From NCBI GenBank assembly GCA_004558525.1, contig SFCQ01000006.1:1-64000 (forward strand): a stretch of 64,000 nt of DNA, written 5' to 3'. Below are positions 23,276 to 32,889 of the stretch, piece by piece. The notes under the pieces are model-generated. The model did not search any database. It was not told the DNA's origin and worked only from the letters and a program-made list of their open reading frames with translations. The position numbers were made by a program, and so were the translations under genes. Positions within the stretch are counted from its first letter, which is position 1, and each line of letters starts with the position of its first letter. This DNA is from Clostridiales bacterium (GTDB lineage: Bacteria > Bacillota > Clostridia > Christensenellales > CAG-138).

Positions 23276-24601
23276 TCAGGTATCGTTTTTCGCTTTGCCG
23301 CGTATGTTCAGCCTGATAGGCGTTTTTGTAAGCCCAAATGACTTGCGGAAGTAGTTTTCAAGATACCGCTTATACGAAAAATGCATAAGCTCAGGATCGT
23401 TAACAAAAAGCACGAACGTAGGCGGATTGGTAGCCGGCTGCGTGCCATAGTATATCCTTAACCTGCGCCCCTTGTCCGAAGGCGGCTCGGTTATGGATAC
23501 TGCCTCGGCAATAATATCGTTCAATGTGCCTGTTGATATCCTGACGCTGTTTTGCGCATATGCTTCGTTTGCGACCTCCATGACCTTGTTTACACGCTGA
23601 CCCGTAAGCGCTGATATAAATATCATAGGCACATACTCCATAAATGCAAGATCAACGCTGAGCTTCTTCTTGAACTCGTTCATCGTGTGGGTGTCCTTTT
23701 CAATGAGATCCCATTTGTTAACAACAAGCACGCTCGCCTTGCCTTCTTCATGGACATAACCCGCAATGCGCACATCCTGCTCGCTCAATCCCTGCTCGGC
23801 ATCAACCACTATAAGCGCTATGTCGCAGCGCCTTATTGCCGCCAATGAGCGTATAACACTGTAGCGCTCTATGCTTTCGTCCTCTATTGAGCGTTTTCTC
23901 CTTATTCCGGCAGTATCTACCAATACATACTCCTTTCCGTTGTATGTAAAGGGGGAGTCTATAGCGTCCCTTGTAGTGCCAGGAATGTTGCTTACTATGG
24001 TGCGTTCATCGCCAAGGAGCGCATTTACGAGGCTCGATTTGCCCACGTTTGGCTTGCCTACAACGGCCACGCGCGTAGCTTCGCCATATTCATCGCCGCT
24101 GTGTTCAGGAAAATATGCCACCACCTCGTCAAGCACATCGCCAAGCCCAAGCCCCTGTTCGGCGGATATAGTTATCGGCTCGCCAATGCCAAGCTCGTAA
24201 AAATCATATAAAGCATCAGCATATTTCGGATGATCTATTTTGTTTACGGCAAGTACGACCGGCTTTTTGGAGCGCCTGAGCATTTCCGCAACCTCAACAT
24301 CGGCTGCGGTAAGGCCTTCCCTTCCGTCTACAAGGAAAACTATAACATCCGCCGTCTCTATAGCAAGCTCAGCCTGCCTGCGCATCTGCTTGCTTATTAT
24401 ATCATCGCGCATAGGCTCTATGCCGCCGGTATCTATAAGCGTGAACACATGTGAGAGCCACTCCCCGTCAGCATATATGCGGTCACGCGTCACACCAGGG
24501 GTATCCTCAACTATAGCTATGCGCTTTCCGGTTATTTTGTTAAAAAATGTGGATTTGCCCACGTTTGGGCGGCCCACCACGGCCACAAGCGGCTTTGCCA
24601 T
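23276..24601 (-). CDS. der: Ribosome biogenesis GTPase Der (EngA)
   Basis: Tandem-GTPase factor for 50S subunit assembly. The 441-residue protein shows two G domains: the first with P-loop GRPNVGKS at 10-17, DTPG and NKID; the second with GKPNVGKS near 180, DTAG and NKWD. A C-terminal KH-like domain follows (RLRIYYGTQPATNPPTFVLF). GAGGAG precedes ATG 24601; an in-frame extension to 24616 is not supported. It starts one base after the DUF512 gene stop, so both belong to one operon. Confidence 0.97.
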   Translation of the reverse strand: MAKPLVAVVGRPNVGKSTFFNKITGKRIAIVEDTPGVTRDRIYADGEWLSHVFTLIDTGGIEPMRDDIISKQMRRQAELAIETADVIVFLVDGREGLTAADVEVAEMLRRSKKPVVLAVNKIDHPKYADALYDFYELGIGEPITISAEQGLGLGDVLDEVVAYFPEHSGDEYGEATRVAVVGKPNVGKSSLVNALLGDERTIVSNIPGTTRDAIDSPFTYNGKEYVLVDTAGIRRKRSIEDESIERYSVIRSLAAIRRCDIALIVVDAEQGLSEQDVRIAGYVHEEGKASVLVVNKWDLIEKDTHTMNEFKKKLSVDLAFMEYVPMIFISALTGQRVNKVMEVANEAYAQNSVRISTGTLNDIIAEAVSITEPPSDKGRRLRIYYGTQPATNPPTFVLFVNDPELMHFSYKRYLENYFRKSFGLTKTPIRLNIRGKAKNDT

Positions 24602-24602
24602 A

Positions 24603-25916
24603 TCAATTCTCCTCATTTATCCTGTCAAACAGGTCGTATACAAATTCTTCACCGTCTGCCGCGCTCATTGGCCACAGCGGTATATCAAGCTCTTTTTCAA
24701 GCCAGGCGGTATCATGCCCATCAAGAAAAACGCTGTCACGCTCCCTTAGCATATCGTCCGGTATAAGCAGCGCATCGGCGGTTATGCCCTTTAGAGCGGC
24801 GGCTATGTCGCCCGCAGTAACAAGTCCTGATACCGTTATCGTATGCCCAAAGAATTCATTCCTTATGCCGTTAAGCTTAAGCTCTATGCCATAGGGCAGC
24901 AGCTTGTCGAACAGGCTTTGAAGGAATCCCCTTGCCGAAACACCGGTTGCGCCTGCAAGCTTTACTTTTTTCTTAATTGGCTCCATCTGCTTAAGCGCTT
25001 CGTTAAAGCCATGCTCAAACTGCCTAAGCAAGCCTACGCCATTTTCTATCTGCAAAAACTCGCCATAGCTTTCATAGCTTGGAAGCTCCCTTTGGGCTAT
25101 CATGTACATTTCATCAGAAGCATACACAAAGCCTTCTTCGCCTTTATCTAAAACCATTTTGTTGAAAGCTTCAGCGTAATCAATTATATCCGAAGCTTCC
25201 TGTTTTGTCAGCAATCTTAACGGATATAATCCCTGCCTGAATTTTGTTATGCCGACCGGCACAAGCGCCAGCGTCTGCGCAGCCGGCCTAAGCGCATACA
25301 GTTCCCGTATGCTCTTTTTAAGCGATTCGCCATCGTTGAGTTCAGGGCATACTACTATTTGACCGTGGAAGCTCAAGCCGGCCTCCTTAAGCGCGTAGAG
25401 GCGCTCCATTATCCTGCCCGCAGTCGGGTTTGCCATCATGCGCTTGCGTATATCACCGTCAGTAGCATGTATAGATATATACAGCGGGCTCACCCTGCGC
25501 CTCAACATTCTGTCAAATTCCTTATCGTTTACGTTTGTAAGGCTGACGTAGTTGCCCATTATAAGTGAAAGCCGCCAATCATCGTCCTTAAAGTGCAGCG
25601 TTTCTCTGCCGCCCTTGGGCATCTGGTCTATAAAACAGAATACGCACTTGTTTTTACAGCTCCGTACAGGGCTCATCAAGCCGCTTTCAAAATACAGCCC
25701 GAGCGGCTCATATTCATCCTTTTCAACATCAGCCTCAATGACCTCTCCATTGTCCGTTTCAAGCTCAAGGCTTATGCTGGTTTCCGCCGTAAGCTGCTCA
25801 TAATCTATTACGTCCTCAACAGGCTCGCCGTTGATACGCAACAAGGAGAAGCCGGGCTTTATCCCCAGCTCCTCCGCTATTGAATTATTGTCTATTGCTA
25901 TTATCCTTTGGCGCAT
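24603..25916 (-). CDS. Radical-SAM protein with DUF512 (PDZ-like N-terminus)
   Basis: A 437-residue member of a conserved clostridial/cyanobacterial family of unknown reaction. An N-terminal PDZ-like segment (GIKPGFSLLRINGEPV, 18-33) is followed by a radical-SAM core with the cluster Cys87, Cys91 and Cys94 in SCKNKCVFCFIDQMP, and a C-terminal DUF512 domain. I chose ATG 25916, immediately after the recA stop (TGATATG), over an upstream start inside recA. Upstream is recA and downstream der, the order suggesting co-transcription and perhaps a household role. Confidence 0.88.
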   Translation of the reverse strand: MRQRIIAIDNNSIAEELGIKPGFSLLRINGEPVEDVIDYEQLTAETSISLELETDNGEVIEADVEKDEYEPLGLYFESGLMSPVRSCKNKCVFCFIDQMPKGGRETLHFKDDDWRLSLIMGNYVSLTNVNDKEFDRMLRRRVSPLYISIHATDGDIRKRMMANPTAGRIMERLYALKEAGLSFHGQIVVCPELNDGESLKKSIRELYALRPAAQTLALVPVGITKFRQGLYPLRLLTKQEASDIIDYAEAFNKMVLDKGEEGFVYASDEMYMIAQRELPSYESYGEFLQIENGVGLLRQFEHGFNEALKQMEPIKKKVKLAGATGVSARGFLQSLFDKLLPYGIELKLNGIRNEFFGHTITVSGLVTAGDIAAALKGITADALLIPDDMLRERDSVFLDGHDTAWLEKELDIPLWPMSAADGEEFVYDLFDRINEEN

Positions 25917-25917
25917 A

Positions 25918-26946
25918 TCACTCTTCGGCGTCTTCACCGTCCGCCTCGCCATCGTTAGGCAGCGCGGAGATCACCTTCCTTATCTTAGCTTCTATCTCAT
26001 CGCAAAGCTCGCTGTTGTCCTTAAGGAAGAGCCTGGCGTTGTCCCTGCCCTGCGCCATGCGCATATCGCCATAATAATACCATGCGCCGGATTTTGAGAT
26101 TATCTTGTTGGCTATGGCAAGGTCAAGCACTGAGCTTTCCTTGGATATGCCTTCGCCGTATATGATATCGAACTCCGCCGTTTTGAACGGCGGTGCGACC
26201 TTGTTCTTTACAACCTTTATGCGCGTGCGGTTGCCCACCACCTCGTTGCCGTTCTTGATGGAGTCTACACGCCTTACATCAAGCCTTATCGAGGCATAGA
26301 ACTTTAGCGCGCGTCCGCCCGTAGTCGTTTCGGGATTGCCGAACATTACGCCGACCTTTTCCCTTAGCTGATTTATGAATACAAGTATGGTGTTGGACTT
26401 TGAGATTATTCCTGTCATCTTCCTCAAAGCCTGGCTCATTAGCCTTGCCTGAAGGCCAACGTGGCTGTCGCCCATGTCGCCCTCTATTTCGGCCTTGGGC
26501 ACAAGCGCGGCAACGGAGTCTATTACAACAACGTCCATAGCGCCGCTTCTCACGAGCGTTTCGCATATTTCAAGCGCGTCCTCGCCTGTATCCGGCTGCG
26601 ATACATACAGCTCGTCCACATCAACGCCAAGATTTTCGGCATATACGGGATCGAGCGCATGTTCGGCATCGATAAACGCAGCCGTGCCGCCGAGCTTTTG
26701 CGCTTCTGCGATTATGTGCAGCGCTATAGTGGTTTTACCGGATGATTCAGGCCCGTATATTTCAATTATCCTTCCTCTCGGTATGCCGCCCACGCCAAGG
26801 GCAAGGTCCAGCTCCAAGCAACCGGAAGGTATTGTTGATACGGATATCTTAGACGCCGCATCGCCCAATCTCATTATGGCTCCTTTGCCGAAATCCTTTT
26901 CTATCTGGCTAAGCGCCATCTCCAACGCCTTTTCTTTTTCCATCAT
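25918..26946 (-). CDS. recA: Recombinase RecA
   Basis: Strand-exchange ATPase and co-protease for LexA. The 342-residue protein has Walker A GPESSGKT at 65-72, the MAW/L1/L2 regions (GGRALKFYASIRLDVRR near 205), NQLREKVGVMFGNPETTTGG and an acidic C-terminal tail (NDGEADGEDAEE). Its promoter region has a TATAAT (minus strand, near 26984) but no GAAC-N4-GTTY box that I can find in the ~75-bp spacer to cinA. Clear LexA control is therefore not visible here, in contrast to lexA itself. Confidence 0.98.
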   Translation of the reverse strand: MMEKEKALEMALSQIEKDFGKGAIMRLGDAASKISVSTIPSGCLELDLALGVGGIPRGRIIEIYGPESSGKTTIALHIIAEAQKLGGTAAFIDAEHALDPVYAENLGVDVDELYVSQPDTGEDALEICETLVRSGAMDVVVIDSVAALVPKAEIEGDMGDSHVGLQARLMSQALRKMTGIISKSNTILVFINQLREKVGVMFGNPETTTGGRALKFYASIRLDVRRVDSIKNGNEVVGNRTRIKVVKNKVAPPFKTAEFDIIYGEGISKESSVLDLAIANKIISKSGAWYYYGDMRMAQGRDNARLFLKDNSELCDEIEAKIRKVISALPNDGEADGEDAEE

Positions 26947-27020
26947 AGTGCTTAATTCCGCCCCTTCCTTTTCCTGTTAGGAAATTATACCATATATGCT
27001 TTACTTTGTATATACCCTTA

Positions 27021-28250
27021 TCAAAAAATGTTTCTTCTTAGGATATCAAGTGCATTCAGGCAAGCCATGTTGCGTATACGCTCGCGTTTTCCTGTCAAAT
27101 ACAGCTCCTTATAGAAGCTTTTATCCTTGGCTGCAACGCCTATAAACACGGTGCCAACCGGTTTATCGCCGGTACCGCCGTCAGGCCCGGCATAGCCCGT
27201 TGTTGATATACCTATATCGGCCATGGCGGTGCGCCGTATACCCTCTGCCATCTCTATGGCTGTCTGCGCGCTTACGGCGCCATATTCAGCAAGCGTTTCT
27301 TTCTTAACGCCGAGCCTGTTCATCTTGGCTTCGTTTGAATACGTCACGCAGCCTTCCTTAAACCAGTTAGAGCTTCCTGGCACGGATACGAATTTTGAGC
27401 AGAGCATGCCGCCGGTGCAGCTTTCAGCAACAGCTATAGTCATTCCGCTTGCGCTTATCAGCCTGGCTACCTCTTCATGCAGCTCAAGTCCGTCTTCTGA
27501 ATAGATGTATTCGCCTATGCGTTTTTTTACCTCTTCGATGATGGGCGCCATTATCTTGTCCGCATCTTCGCCGTCCTTGCATCTTGCCGTGACCCTAAGC
27601 TTCATTTCGCCGTTAAGCGCATATGGCGCTATCGTTGGATTAGTCTGCTGCTGCATAAGGTCCTTAAGCTGATATTCAACGCTTGATTCGCCCTTTCCGA
27701 ATATCCTCAGCATTTTAGATTTGAGCATATAGCCGCTGCGCTTTTCAAGATAAGGCAGCACGCTTGCTTCAAACATAGGCACCATTTCGTTAGGCGGGCC
27801 CGGCATAAGTATAGCGGCCTTTGTACCGTCCTCAACTATGCAGCCCGGCGCGGTGCCGTTCGGATTCGGCAGTATTATGCAGTTTTCCGGAAACATCGCC
27901 TGCTTTATGTTGTTGGGCGTCATGATATGCCTCATCTTTGCAAACCTTTGCTTTATGTATACAAGCGAAGGCTCGTCAAGCACAAGCTTCCTATTAAAGG
28001 CGTCAGCTACAGTCTCTTTCGTAAGGTCATCAGCCGTAGGCCCAAGGCCGCCGGTAAGTATAATTATATCCGAGCGTTCAAGCCCGCGATGCACGGCTTC
28101 AACGAGCCTGTCGTGATTATCGCCAACGGTGGTCTGCAAAAAACAGTCTATGCCAAGGTCTGCAAGCCTTTGTGATATATATTGCGCGTTGGTGTTTACA
28201 ATATTGCCCATCAGCAGCTCGGTGCCGACAGAAATTATCTCAGCAGACAT
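27021..28250 (-). CDS. cinA: CinA family protein (nicotinamide-nucleotide amidase)
   Basis: A 409-residue two-domain protein: an N-terminal molybdopterin-binding-like COG1058 domain (ISVGTELLMGNIVNTNAQ; TGGLGPTADDLTKE) and a C-terminal PncC-type deamidase domain (VAESCTGGMLCSKF; GISTTGYAGPDGGT). It recycles NMN to nicotinate mononucleotide. The pgsA-cinA-recA order is conserved in Firmicutes and ties it to the historical competence/damage name. GGAAG precedes the ATG. Confidence 0.95.
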   Translation of the reverse strand: MSAEIISVGTELLMGNIVNTNAQYISQRLADLGIDCFLQTTVGDNHDRLVEAVHRGLERSDIIILTGGLGPTADDLTKETVADAFNRKLVLDEPSLVYIKQRFAKMRHIMTPNNIKQAMFPENCIILPNPNGTAPGCIVEDGTKAAILMPGPPNEMVPMFEASVLPYLEKRSGYMLKSKMLRIFGKGESSVEYQLKDLMQQQTNPTIAPYALNGEMKLRVTARCKDGEDADKIMAPIIEEVKKRIGEYIYSEDGLELHEEVARLISASGMTIAVAESCTGGMLCSKFVSVPGSSNWFKEGCVTYSNEAKMNRLGVKKETLAEYGAVSAQTAIEMAEGIRRTAMADIGISTTGYAGPDGGTGDKPVGTVFIGVAAKDKSFYKELYLTGKRERIRNMACLNALDILRRNIF

Positions 28251-28271
28251 ATTATCTTCCTTCCGGCGGCA

Positions 28272-28808
28272 TTATTGCTTGGCCGCCTTGTTTGTTTTAA
28301 CAATATAGTCTATGCAGCTCCATACCGCAAGCACTACGGATATCCATATTATTATCTGATCGAGAGGTATTCCCCAGTTTGAAAATAATGGATTTCCGCA
28401 AAGCATAAGCGTTATGCCAATAAACTGGGTAAGCGTTTTCAGCTTGCCAAGCCTTCCGGCAGCTATTACTATATTCTTCTTTGCATATACCAGCCTGAAG
28501 CCGCTTATAACAAACTCCCTTGATATAGTGATAAGCGTAGCAACAGGCGAAAGCATATCTACGGCAGTAAGCATTATCATTGCAGCGGCAGAAAGTATCT
28601 TATCCGCTATAGGGTCCATGAGCTTGCCAAAATCTGTAACTATGTTGCGCGTTCTCGCTATATGGCCATCAAGCATATCGGTAGCGTAAGCAATAACGAA
28701 TATCGCTGCCGCAAGATAATTATTCCAGCTTACCGGAAGATAAAAACACGCGACGAACACCGGCGTAAGCGCTATGCGCGTTATAGTAAGCTTATTTGGC
28801 AGATTCAT
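28272..28808 (-). CDS. pgsA: CDP-diacylglycerol--glycerol-3-phosphate 3-phosphatidyltransferase
   Basis: Commits CDP-diacylglycerol to phosphatidylglycerol in the membrane. The 178-residue protein has several hydrophobic helices and the complete CDP-alcohol phosphotransferase motif D47-G-x2-A51-R-x8-G61-x3-D65-x3-D69. The start overlaps the rimO stop by four bases. Confidence 0.96.
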   Translation of the reverse strand: MNLPNKLTITRIALTPVFVACFYLPVSWNNYLAAAIFVIAYATDMLDGHIARTRNIVTDFGKLMDPIADKILSAAAMIMLTAVDMLSPVATLITISREFVISGFRLVYAKKNIVIAAGRLGKLKTLTQFIGITLMLCGNPLFSNWGIPLDQIIIWISVVLAVWSCIDYIVKTNKAAKQ

Positions 28809-30103
28809 TGTACATATTCTCCTTTCAGGTCATATGCCGAGGCCTGCGTTATCCTCGCCTTAACAAAGTCGCCTTCCTTAACGCATTCCGGCACGTTTTC
28901 AAGTTTTATAACTCCATCTACGTCTGGCGCTTCGGCATAGCTGCGGCCAAAGCAGCCTTCCTTGGTTATCTTTTCTACCAATACCTCATATTCCCTGCCT
29001 ATCCTCTTATAATTAAGCTTAAGCGATATCTGCTGCTGAGATCGCATAATAGCATCTAACCTTGCGTTAGCAACAGCTTCATCGACCTGGTCCGGCATAA
29101 TTGCGGCAGGCGTATTGTCCTCCGGACAGAATGTGAAAGCGCCGACCCTGTCAAAAGGCTCGTCTTGCAAAAAGTCATACAGAAGCCTGAACTGAGCCTC
29201 CGTTTCCCCAGGAAAACCAAGCATTACCGTAGTACGCAGTATAAAATCGCTTGAAGCTTCCCTTGTGTACCTTGTTATATGGCGAATATGCTCGGCCGAG
29301 CCGTGGCGGTTCATACGCTCAAGCATTGTAGGGTCAATATGCTGTATCGGCATATCTATATACGGAACTATCTTTTTATGGCTTAGCATAGTGTCAACAA
29401 GCTTCTCCGTTACGGTATTCGGATAAGCATACAGCACCCTTAGCCAATGAATACCGTCAATTTGGCAAAGCTCTTGCAAAAGCTCCGCAAGCTTGGGCTC
29501 GCCGTAAAGCTCCTTACCGTAAGCCGACGTATCCTGAGCTATAAGCGTAAGCTCCTTTACCCCGGATGCAGCCAGCGTTTCAGCCTCGGAAACAAGTTTT
29601 TCCATAGGCAGGCTCTTTCTGCCGCCCCTTATAAGCGGTATGGCGCAGTAAGCGCAGCGGTTGTCGCAGCCGTCCGCAATGCGAAGATATGCGCTGTACT
29701 TTGGCGTGGAAAGCACCCTTTTGCCTGAATATACGCAGCCACAGGGCATGCCGAGCTTTGCGCATATGCTGTCCACAAGCTCCCTGTGCCGGCCGACTCC
29801 CCAGAACAGATCTACTTCCGGTATGCTTTCCTTAAGCTCTTGCGGATAGCGTTGGCTAAGGCAGCCCGATACGACAAGCAGCGCACCCTCTTTTTTGTCC
29901 CTCGCGGCCTCAAGAATTGCATTGATCGATTCCTCTTTTGCCGGTGTTATAAAACCGCAGGTATTTACCACTATAACGTCCGCCTGCTGCTGGTCCGCGG
30001 TTATTTCAAATCCCGCATCCTTTAAGCAGCCCAAAATAAGCTCGGAATCAACAAGATTCTTTGAACAGCCAAGCGATATTATTCCAGCCTTATATCTCTT
30101 CAT
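28805..30103 (-). CDS. rimO: Ribosomal protein uS12 methylthiotransferase RimO
   Basis: Radical-SAM enzyme that methylthiolates an aspartate of ribosomal protein S12. The 432-residue protein has N-terminal cluster cysteines 13 (SLGCSKNLVD), 49 (NTCGF) and 81 (SGCLSQR). The radical-SAM cluster is CDNRCAYC (146, 150, 153), and a C-terminal TRAM domain follows. SLGCSKNLVDSE and NTCGFI separate it from MiaB. It overlaps ftsK by 14 bases and pgsA by four. Confidence 0.96.
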   Translation of the reverse strand: MKRYKAGIISLGCSKNLVDSELILGCLKDAGFEITADQQQADVIVVNTCGFITPAKEESINAILEAARDKKEGALLVVSGCLSQRYPQELKESIPEVDLFWGVGRHRELVDSICAKLGMPCGCVYSGKRVLSTPKYSAYLRIADGCDNRCAYCAIPLIRGGRKSLPMEKLVSEAETLAASGVKELTLIAQDTSAYGKELYGEPKLAELLQELCQIDGIHWLRVLYAYPNTVTEKLVDTMLSHKKIVPYIDMPIQHIDPTMLERMNRHGSAEHIRHITRYTREASSDFILRTTVMLGFPGETEAQFRLLYDFLQDEPFDRVGAFTFCPEDNTPAAIMPDQVDEAVANARLDAIMRSQQQISLKLNYKRIGREYEVLVEKITKEGCFGRSYAEAPDVDGVIKLENVPECVKEGDFVKARITQASAYDLKGEYVQ

Positions 30104-32744
30104 CAGGAGCGGCCTCCTCCTTGTTTTCTTCTATATTATCATTATAGCTGTTTGCTGGCGCGGCACTGCCTGAGCCAAATCTTCTTTCGTATTCGGCGTG
30201 GTCTATAAGCAGCTTTCTCGGCTTGCTGCCGTCAAAACCTGAAACTATCTTCTGCTGCTCCATTATGTCTATAAGCCTTGCAGCCCTTGCGTATCCAACG
30301 CGCAAGCGCCGCTGTATCATGGAAATAGAGGCCTGCCCGCTGTCAAGCACTATCTTAACGGCATCAGGCAGCAGTTCGTCCTCCTGCTTGCCGTTACCCT
30401 GCGCAGGTCCGGCGGAAGCTACGGCGGTTATCCTGTCAAAAGCCTCTTCTTCAAGCGGCGGCTTTTCGCTCGTCTGCGCAAAAAAGTCCATAACGCGCTC
30501 TACCTCTTCATCAGATACGAACGCGCCCTGAGCCCTTATCGGCTTGCTTGCGCCGTTTGCATGAAAGAGCATATCTCCCTTGCCCAAAAGCTTCTCGGCG
30601 CCTGTCGTGTCAAGTATTACCCTTGAATCCACGCCGGACGACACGGCAAACGCTACGCGCGAAGGAATGTTTGCCTTTATAAGCCCGGTAATAACGTCCG
30701 TAGACGGCCTTTGAGTTGCGACGATAAGATGCACGCCCGCAGCCCTGCCAAGCTGGGCTATGCGGCATATGGAATCCTCAACATCCTTTGCCGCCACCAT
30801 CATAAGGTCGGCAAGCTCGTCTATAACAACGACAAGTTTGGGCAGCTTCTCACCTTCATCATCAACAAGAGCATTGTATCTTGCAAGATCGCGTGCGTTC
30901 AGCTTTGCCATCTTCTGATAGCGCTGCTCCATCTCCATAACGGCCCATTTAAGCGCGCCGGCCGCCTTTTTAGGGTCTGTCACAACCGGCAGCATAAGGT
31001 GCGGCAGAGGGGCGTATACGCGCATTTCCACGACCTTTGGGTCTATAAGCACAAGCCTGAGCTCGCTTGGCGAGGCCTTATACACCATGCTCAGGATTAT
31101 ATCGTTTATGCATACGCTCTTGCCCGAGCCTGTTGCGCCTGCTATCAGCAGATGCGGCATTTTTTCAAGATTGGCGCACACTATCCTTCCTGCTATATCC
31201 TTGCCAAGCGCAAAAGCTATTGGCGAGCGCTCCGAAGAAAACTCCTTGGATTCTATCACCTCGCGCAGAAGCACCTGCGCGGCGTTCTTGTTGGGTATCT
31301 CTATGCCTATTGCCGCTTTGCCCGGTATCGGAGCCTCTATCCTCACAAGGGGAGCTGCAAGCGCCAGCGCTATATCCTGAGAGAGGGAGGTTATCCTGTT
31401 TACCCTTATTCCCTGGGCAGGCTGAAGCTCAAACCTTGTTATAACAGGCCCCACGCTTATATTTATTATGCGTGCGGGAATATTGAACGTGGCAAGCGTT
31501 TCTATCAGCAGCTTCGCCTTTTCCTGCGGTGATTCATTGCCTGTGGGCATATCCGCCGCCGGACTGTTAAGCAGGCTGAACGGCGGACGCTGGTATTCAA
31601 CAACAGGCGCCGCAGAGGAGGGTATGTCCACCGCCTCCTCGGCTGCTGCATCTATAGCATCCATCGTTTCCGGCTCGGCGTCAGCTTTAGCAGGGTAAGA
31701 ATCTTCATACCCATAGCCCATATCCTTTGGTGCATTCTGGCTTATCCTGTTGTTCTCATCAGGCTGTGCGCTCGCTGAAGGGTCGCGGTAATAATCAAGG
31801 TTGACAGTCTCCTCCTCAAGCTTGTCAAAGGCCGCTTCTACCGCTTTTTCCTGCGCCGCTTTTTTGCGTATTGCCCCTTTTGTGGGCATAAACTCGAGCG
31901 TATCGTCCTCATCATATGCTTTGCGCCTTACTGGCTCGGCTCTTTTAACAGCATCATATTCAGGATCGAGCGTAAAAACATTGTCCTCAAGCATATGACC
32001 GCCGCGCTTTTGGGGTTGCTTCTTTTTATTTGTACGAGTTTTTTCCATATCGGCCTGCGAGCCTTTCAGCGGCTTGCCGGAAAGCACGTCTTCAGTTATG
32101 TCCTCAGTGTATAGCATCTGCTGTTGCTGCCTGCGCTCGCTGATGCGCTCGTTAGCGGTCTCAACACCGGTGCGTATGCTGCTGCCTATTCTCTGCCCCG
32201 CTGCCTTGAGCGAAAGCTTCGTAAGCAGCAGAAACGCCACCATAAGGCATGCGCCAAAGAGTATATAGGAGCCGGCTTCGCCCATCAGCAGAAGCATTGG
32301 GTATGTAATGAGCGCGCCAAGCACTCCGCCGCCTTCTCTATATGTCAGGCCAAGCTCATATGCGTCTTTGTAATAAGCAAATGTCTTTATCCCCTCTACG
32401 CTGCCGCCTCTCCTGGCGATATGCACTATGCTTAAAAGCGACACCGCAGCCATCAATGCAAGAAGTATCGTGGCCGTGCGCACTTCATTTTCAGAAAACA
32501 CTATGCAAAGCACTCCTGCGGCAACTACGGCGACAGGCATAGCATAGCCCGCTATGCCGAACATGCCGAACACAAAGCCGCTTATGGCCCTGCCAAATAT
32601 GCCGACGGCATCAGAATAAAGGCTTGCCCCGAGGAAAAGCCCAAGCGCGATTATAACGACTCCCCAGATCTCCCTTTTTGTCTGGTAAGCCGCCTTCAAG
32701 TTCGCGTTTTTATTCTTTTTGCCGTTATTTTTGCCCTTTGCCAT
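30090..32744 (-). CDS. ftsK: DNA translocase FtsK/SpoIIIE
   Basis: Septal DNA pump that clears chromosome from the division or sporulation septum. The 884-residue protein has four predicted N-terminal membrane helices (about 30-180), then an acidic, variable linker to about 390. The RecA-like motor has Walker A GATGSGKS near 536 and Walker B VVVIDELADLMM near 640. The C-terminal gamma winged helix (QASISMIQRRLRVGYARAA) reads KOPS/SRS-like sequences. In spore formers this protein usually doubles as SpoIIIE; which name fits depends on whether other homologues exist elsewhere. Confidence 0.96.
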   Translation of the reverse strand: MAKGKNNGKKNKNANLKAAYQTKREIWGVVIIALGLFLGASLYSDAVGIFGRAISGFVFGMFGIAGYAMPVAVVAAGVLCIVFSENEVRTATILLALMAAVSLLSIVHIARRGGSVEGIKTFAYYKDAYELGLTYREGGGVLGALITYPMLLLMGEAGSYILFGACLMVAFLLLTKLSLKAAGQRIGSSIRTGVETANERISERRQQQQMLYTEDITEDVLSGKPLKGSQADMEKTRTNKKKQPQKRGGHMLEDNVFTLDPEYDAVKRAEPVRRKAYDEDDTLEFMPTKGAIRKKAAQEKAVEAAFDKLEEETVNLDYYRDPSASAQPDENNRISQNAPKDMGYGYEDSYPAKADAEPETMDAIDAAAEEAVDIPSSAAPVVEYQRPPFSLLNSPAADMPTGNESPQEKAKLLIETLATFNIPARIINISVGPVITRFELQPAQGIRVNRITSLSQDIALALAAPLVRIEAPIPGKAAIGIEIPNKNAAQVLLREVIESKEFSSERSPIAFALGKDIAGRIVCANLEKMPHLLIAGATGSGKSVCINDIILSMVYKASPSELRLVLIDPKVVEMRVYAPLPHLMLPVVTDPKKAAGALKWAVMEMEQRYQKMAKLNARDLARYNALVDDEGEKLPKLVVVIDELADLMMVAAKDVEDSICRIAQLGRAAGVHLIVATQRPSTDVITGLIKANIPSRVAFAVSSGVDSRVILDTTGAEKLLGKGDMLFHANGASKPIRAQGAFVSDEEVERVMDFFAQTSEKPPLEEEAFDRITAVASAGPAQGNGKQEDELLPDAVKIVLDSGQASISMIQRRLRVGYARAARLIDIMEQQKIVSGFDGSKPRKLLIDHAEYERRFGSGSAAPANSYNDNIEENKEEAAPDEEI

Positions 32745-32889
32745 AGCGCCGTCCTTTGTTGCCGCATACTGATAACGACTATATTATACTATAATCCAGC
32801 TTGATATTAAAGCAAAAAGAATCCTACAGCTCAAAGCGCCGCTATGTGTATCAGCAGCGCCTTGTGAAACGGTGTATCATTATGGAATA

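Noticed and set aside
30711..31532. 273-codon frame opposite ftsK
   Set aside because: Antisense shadow of the motor domain; no motif or start signal.
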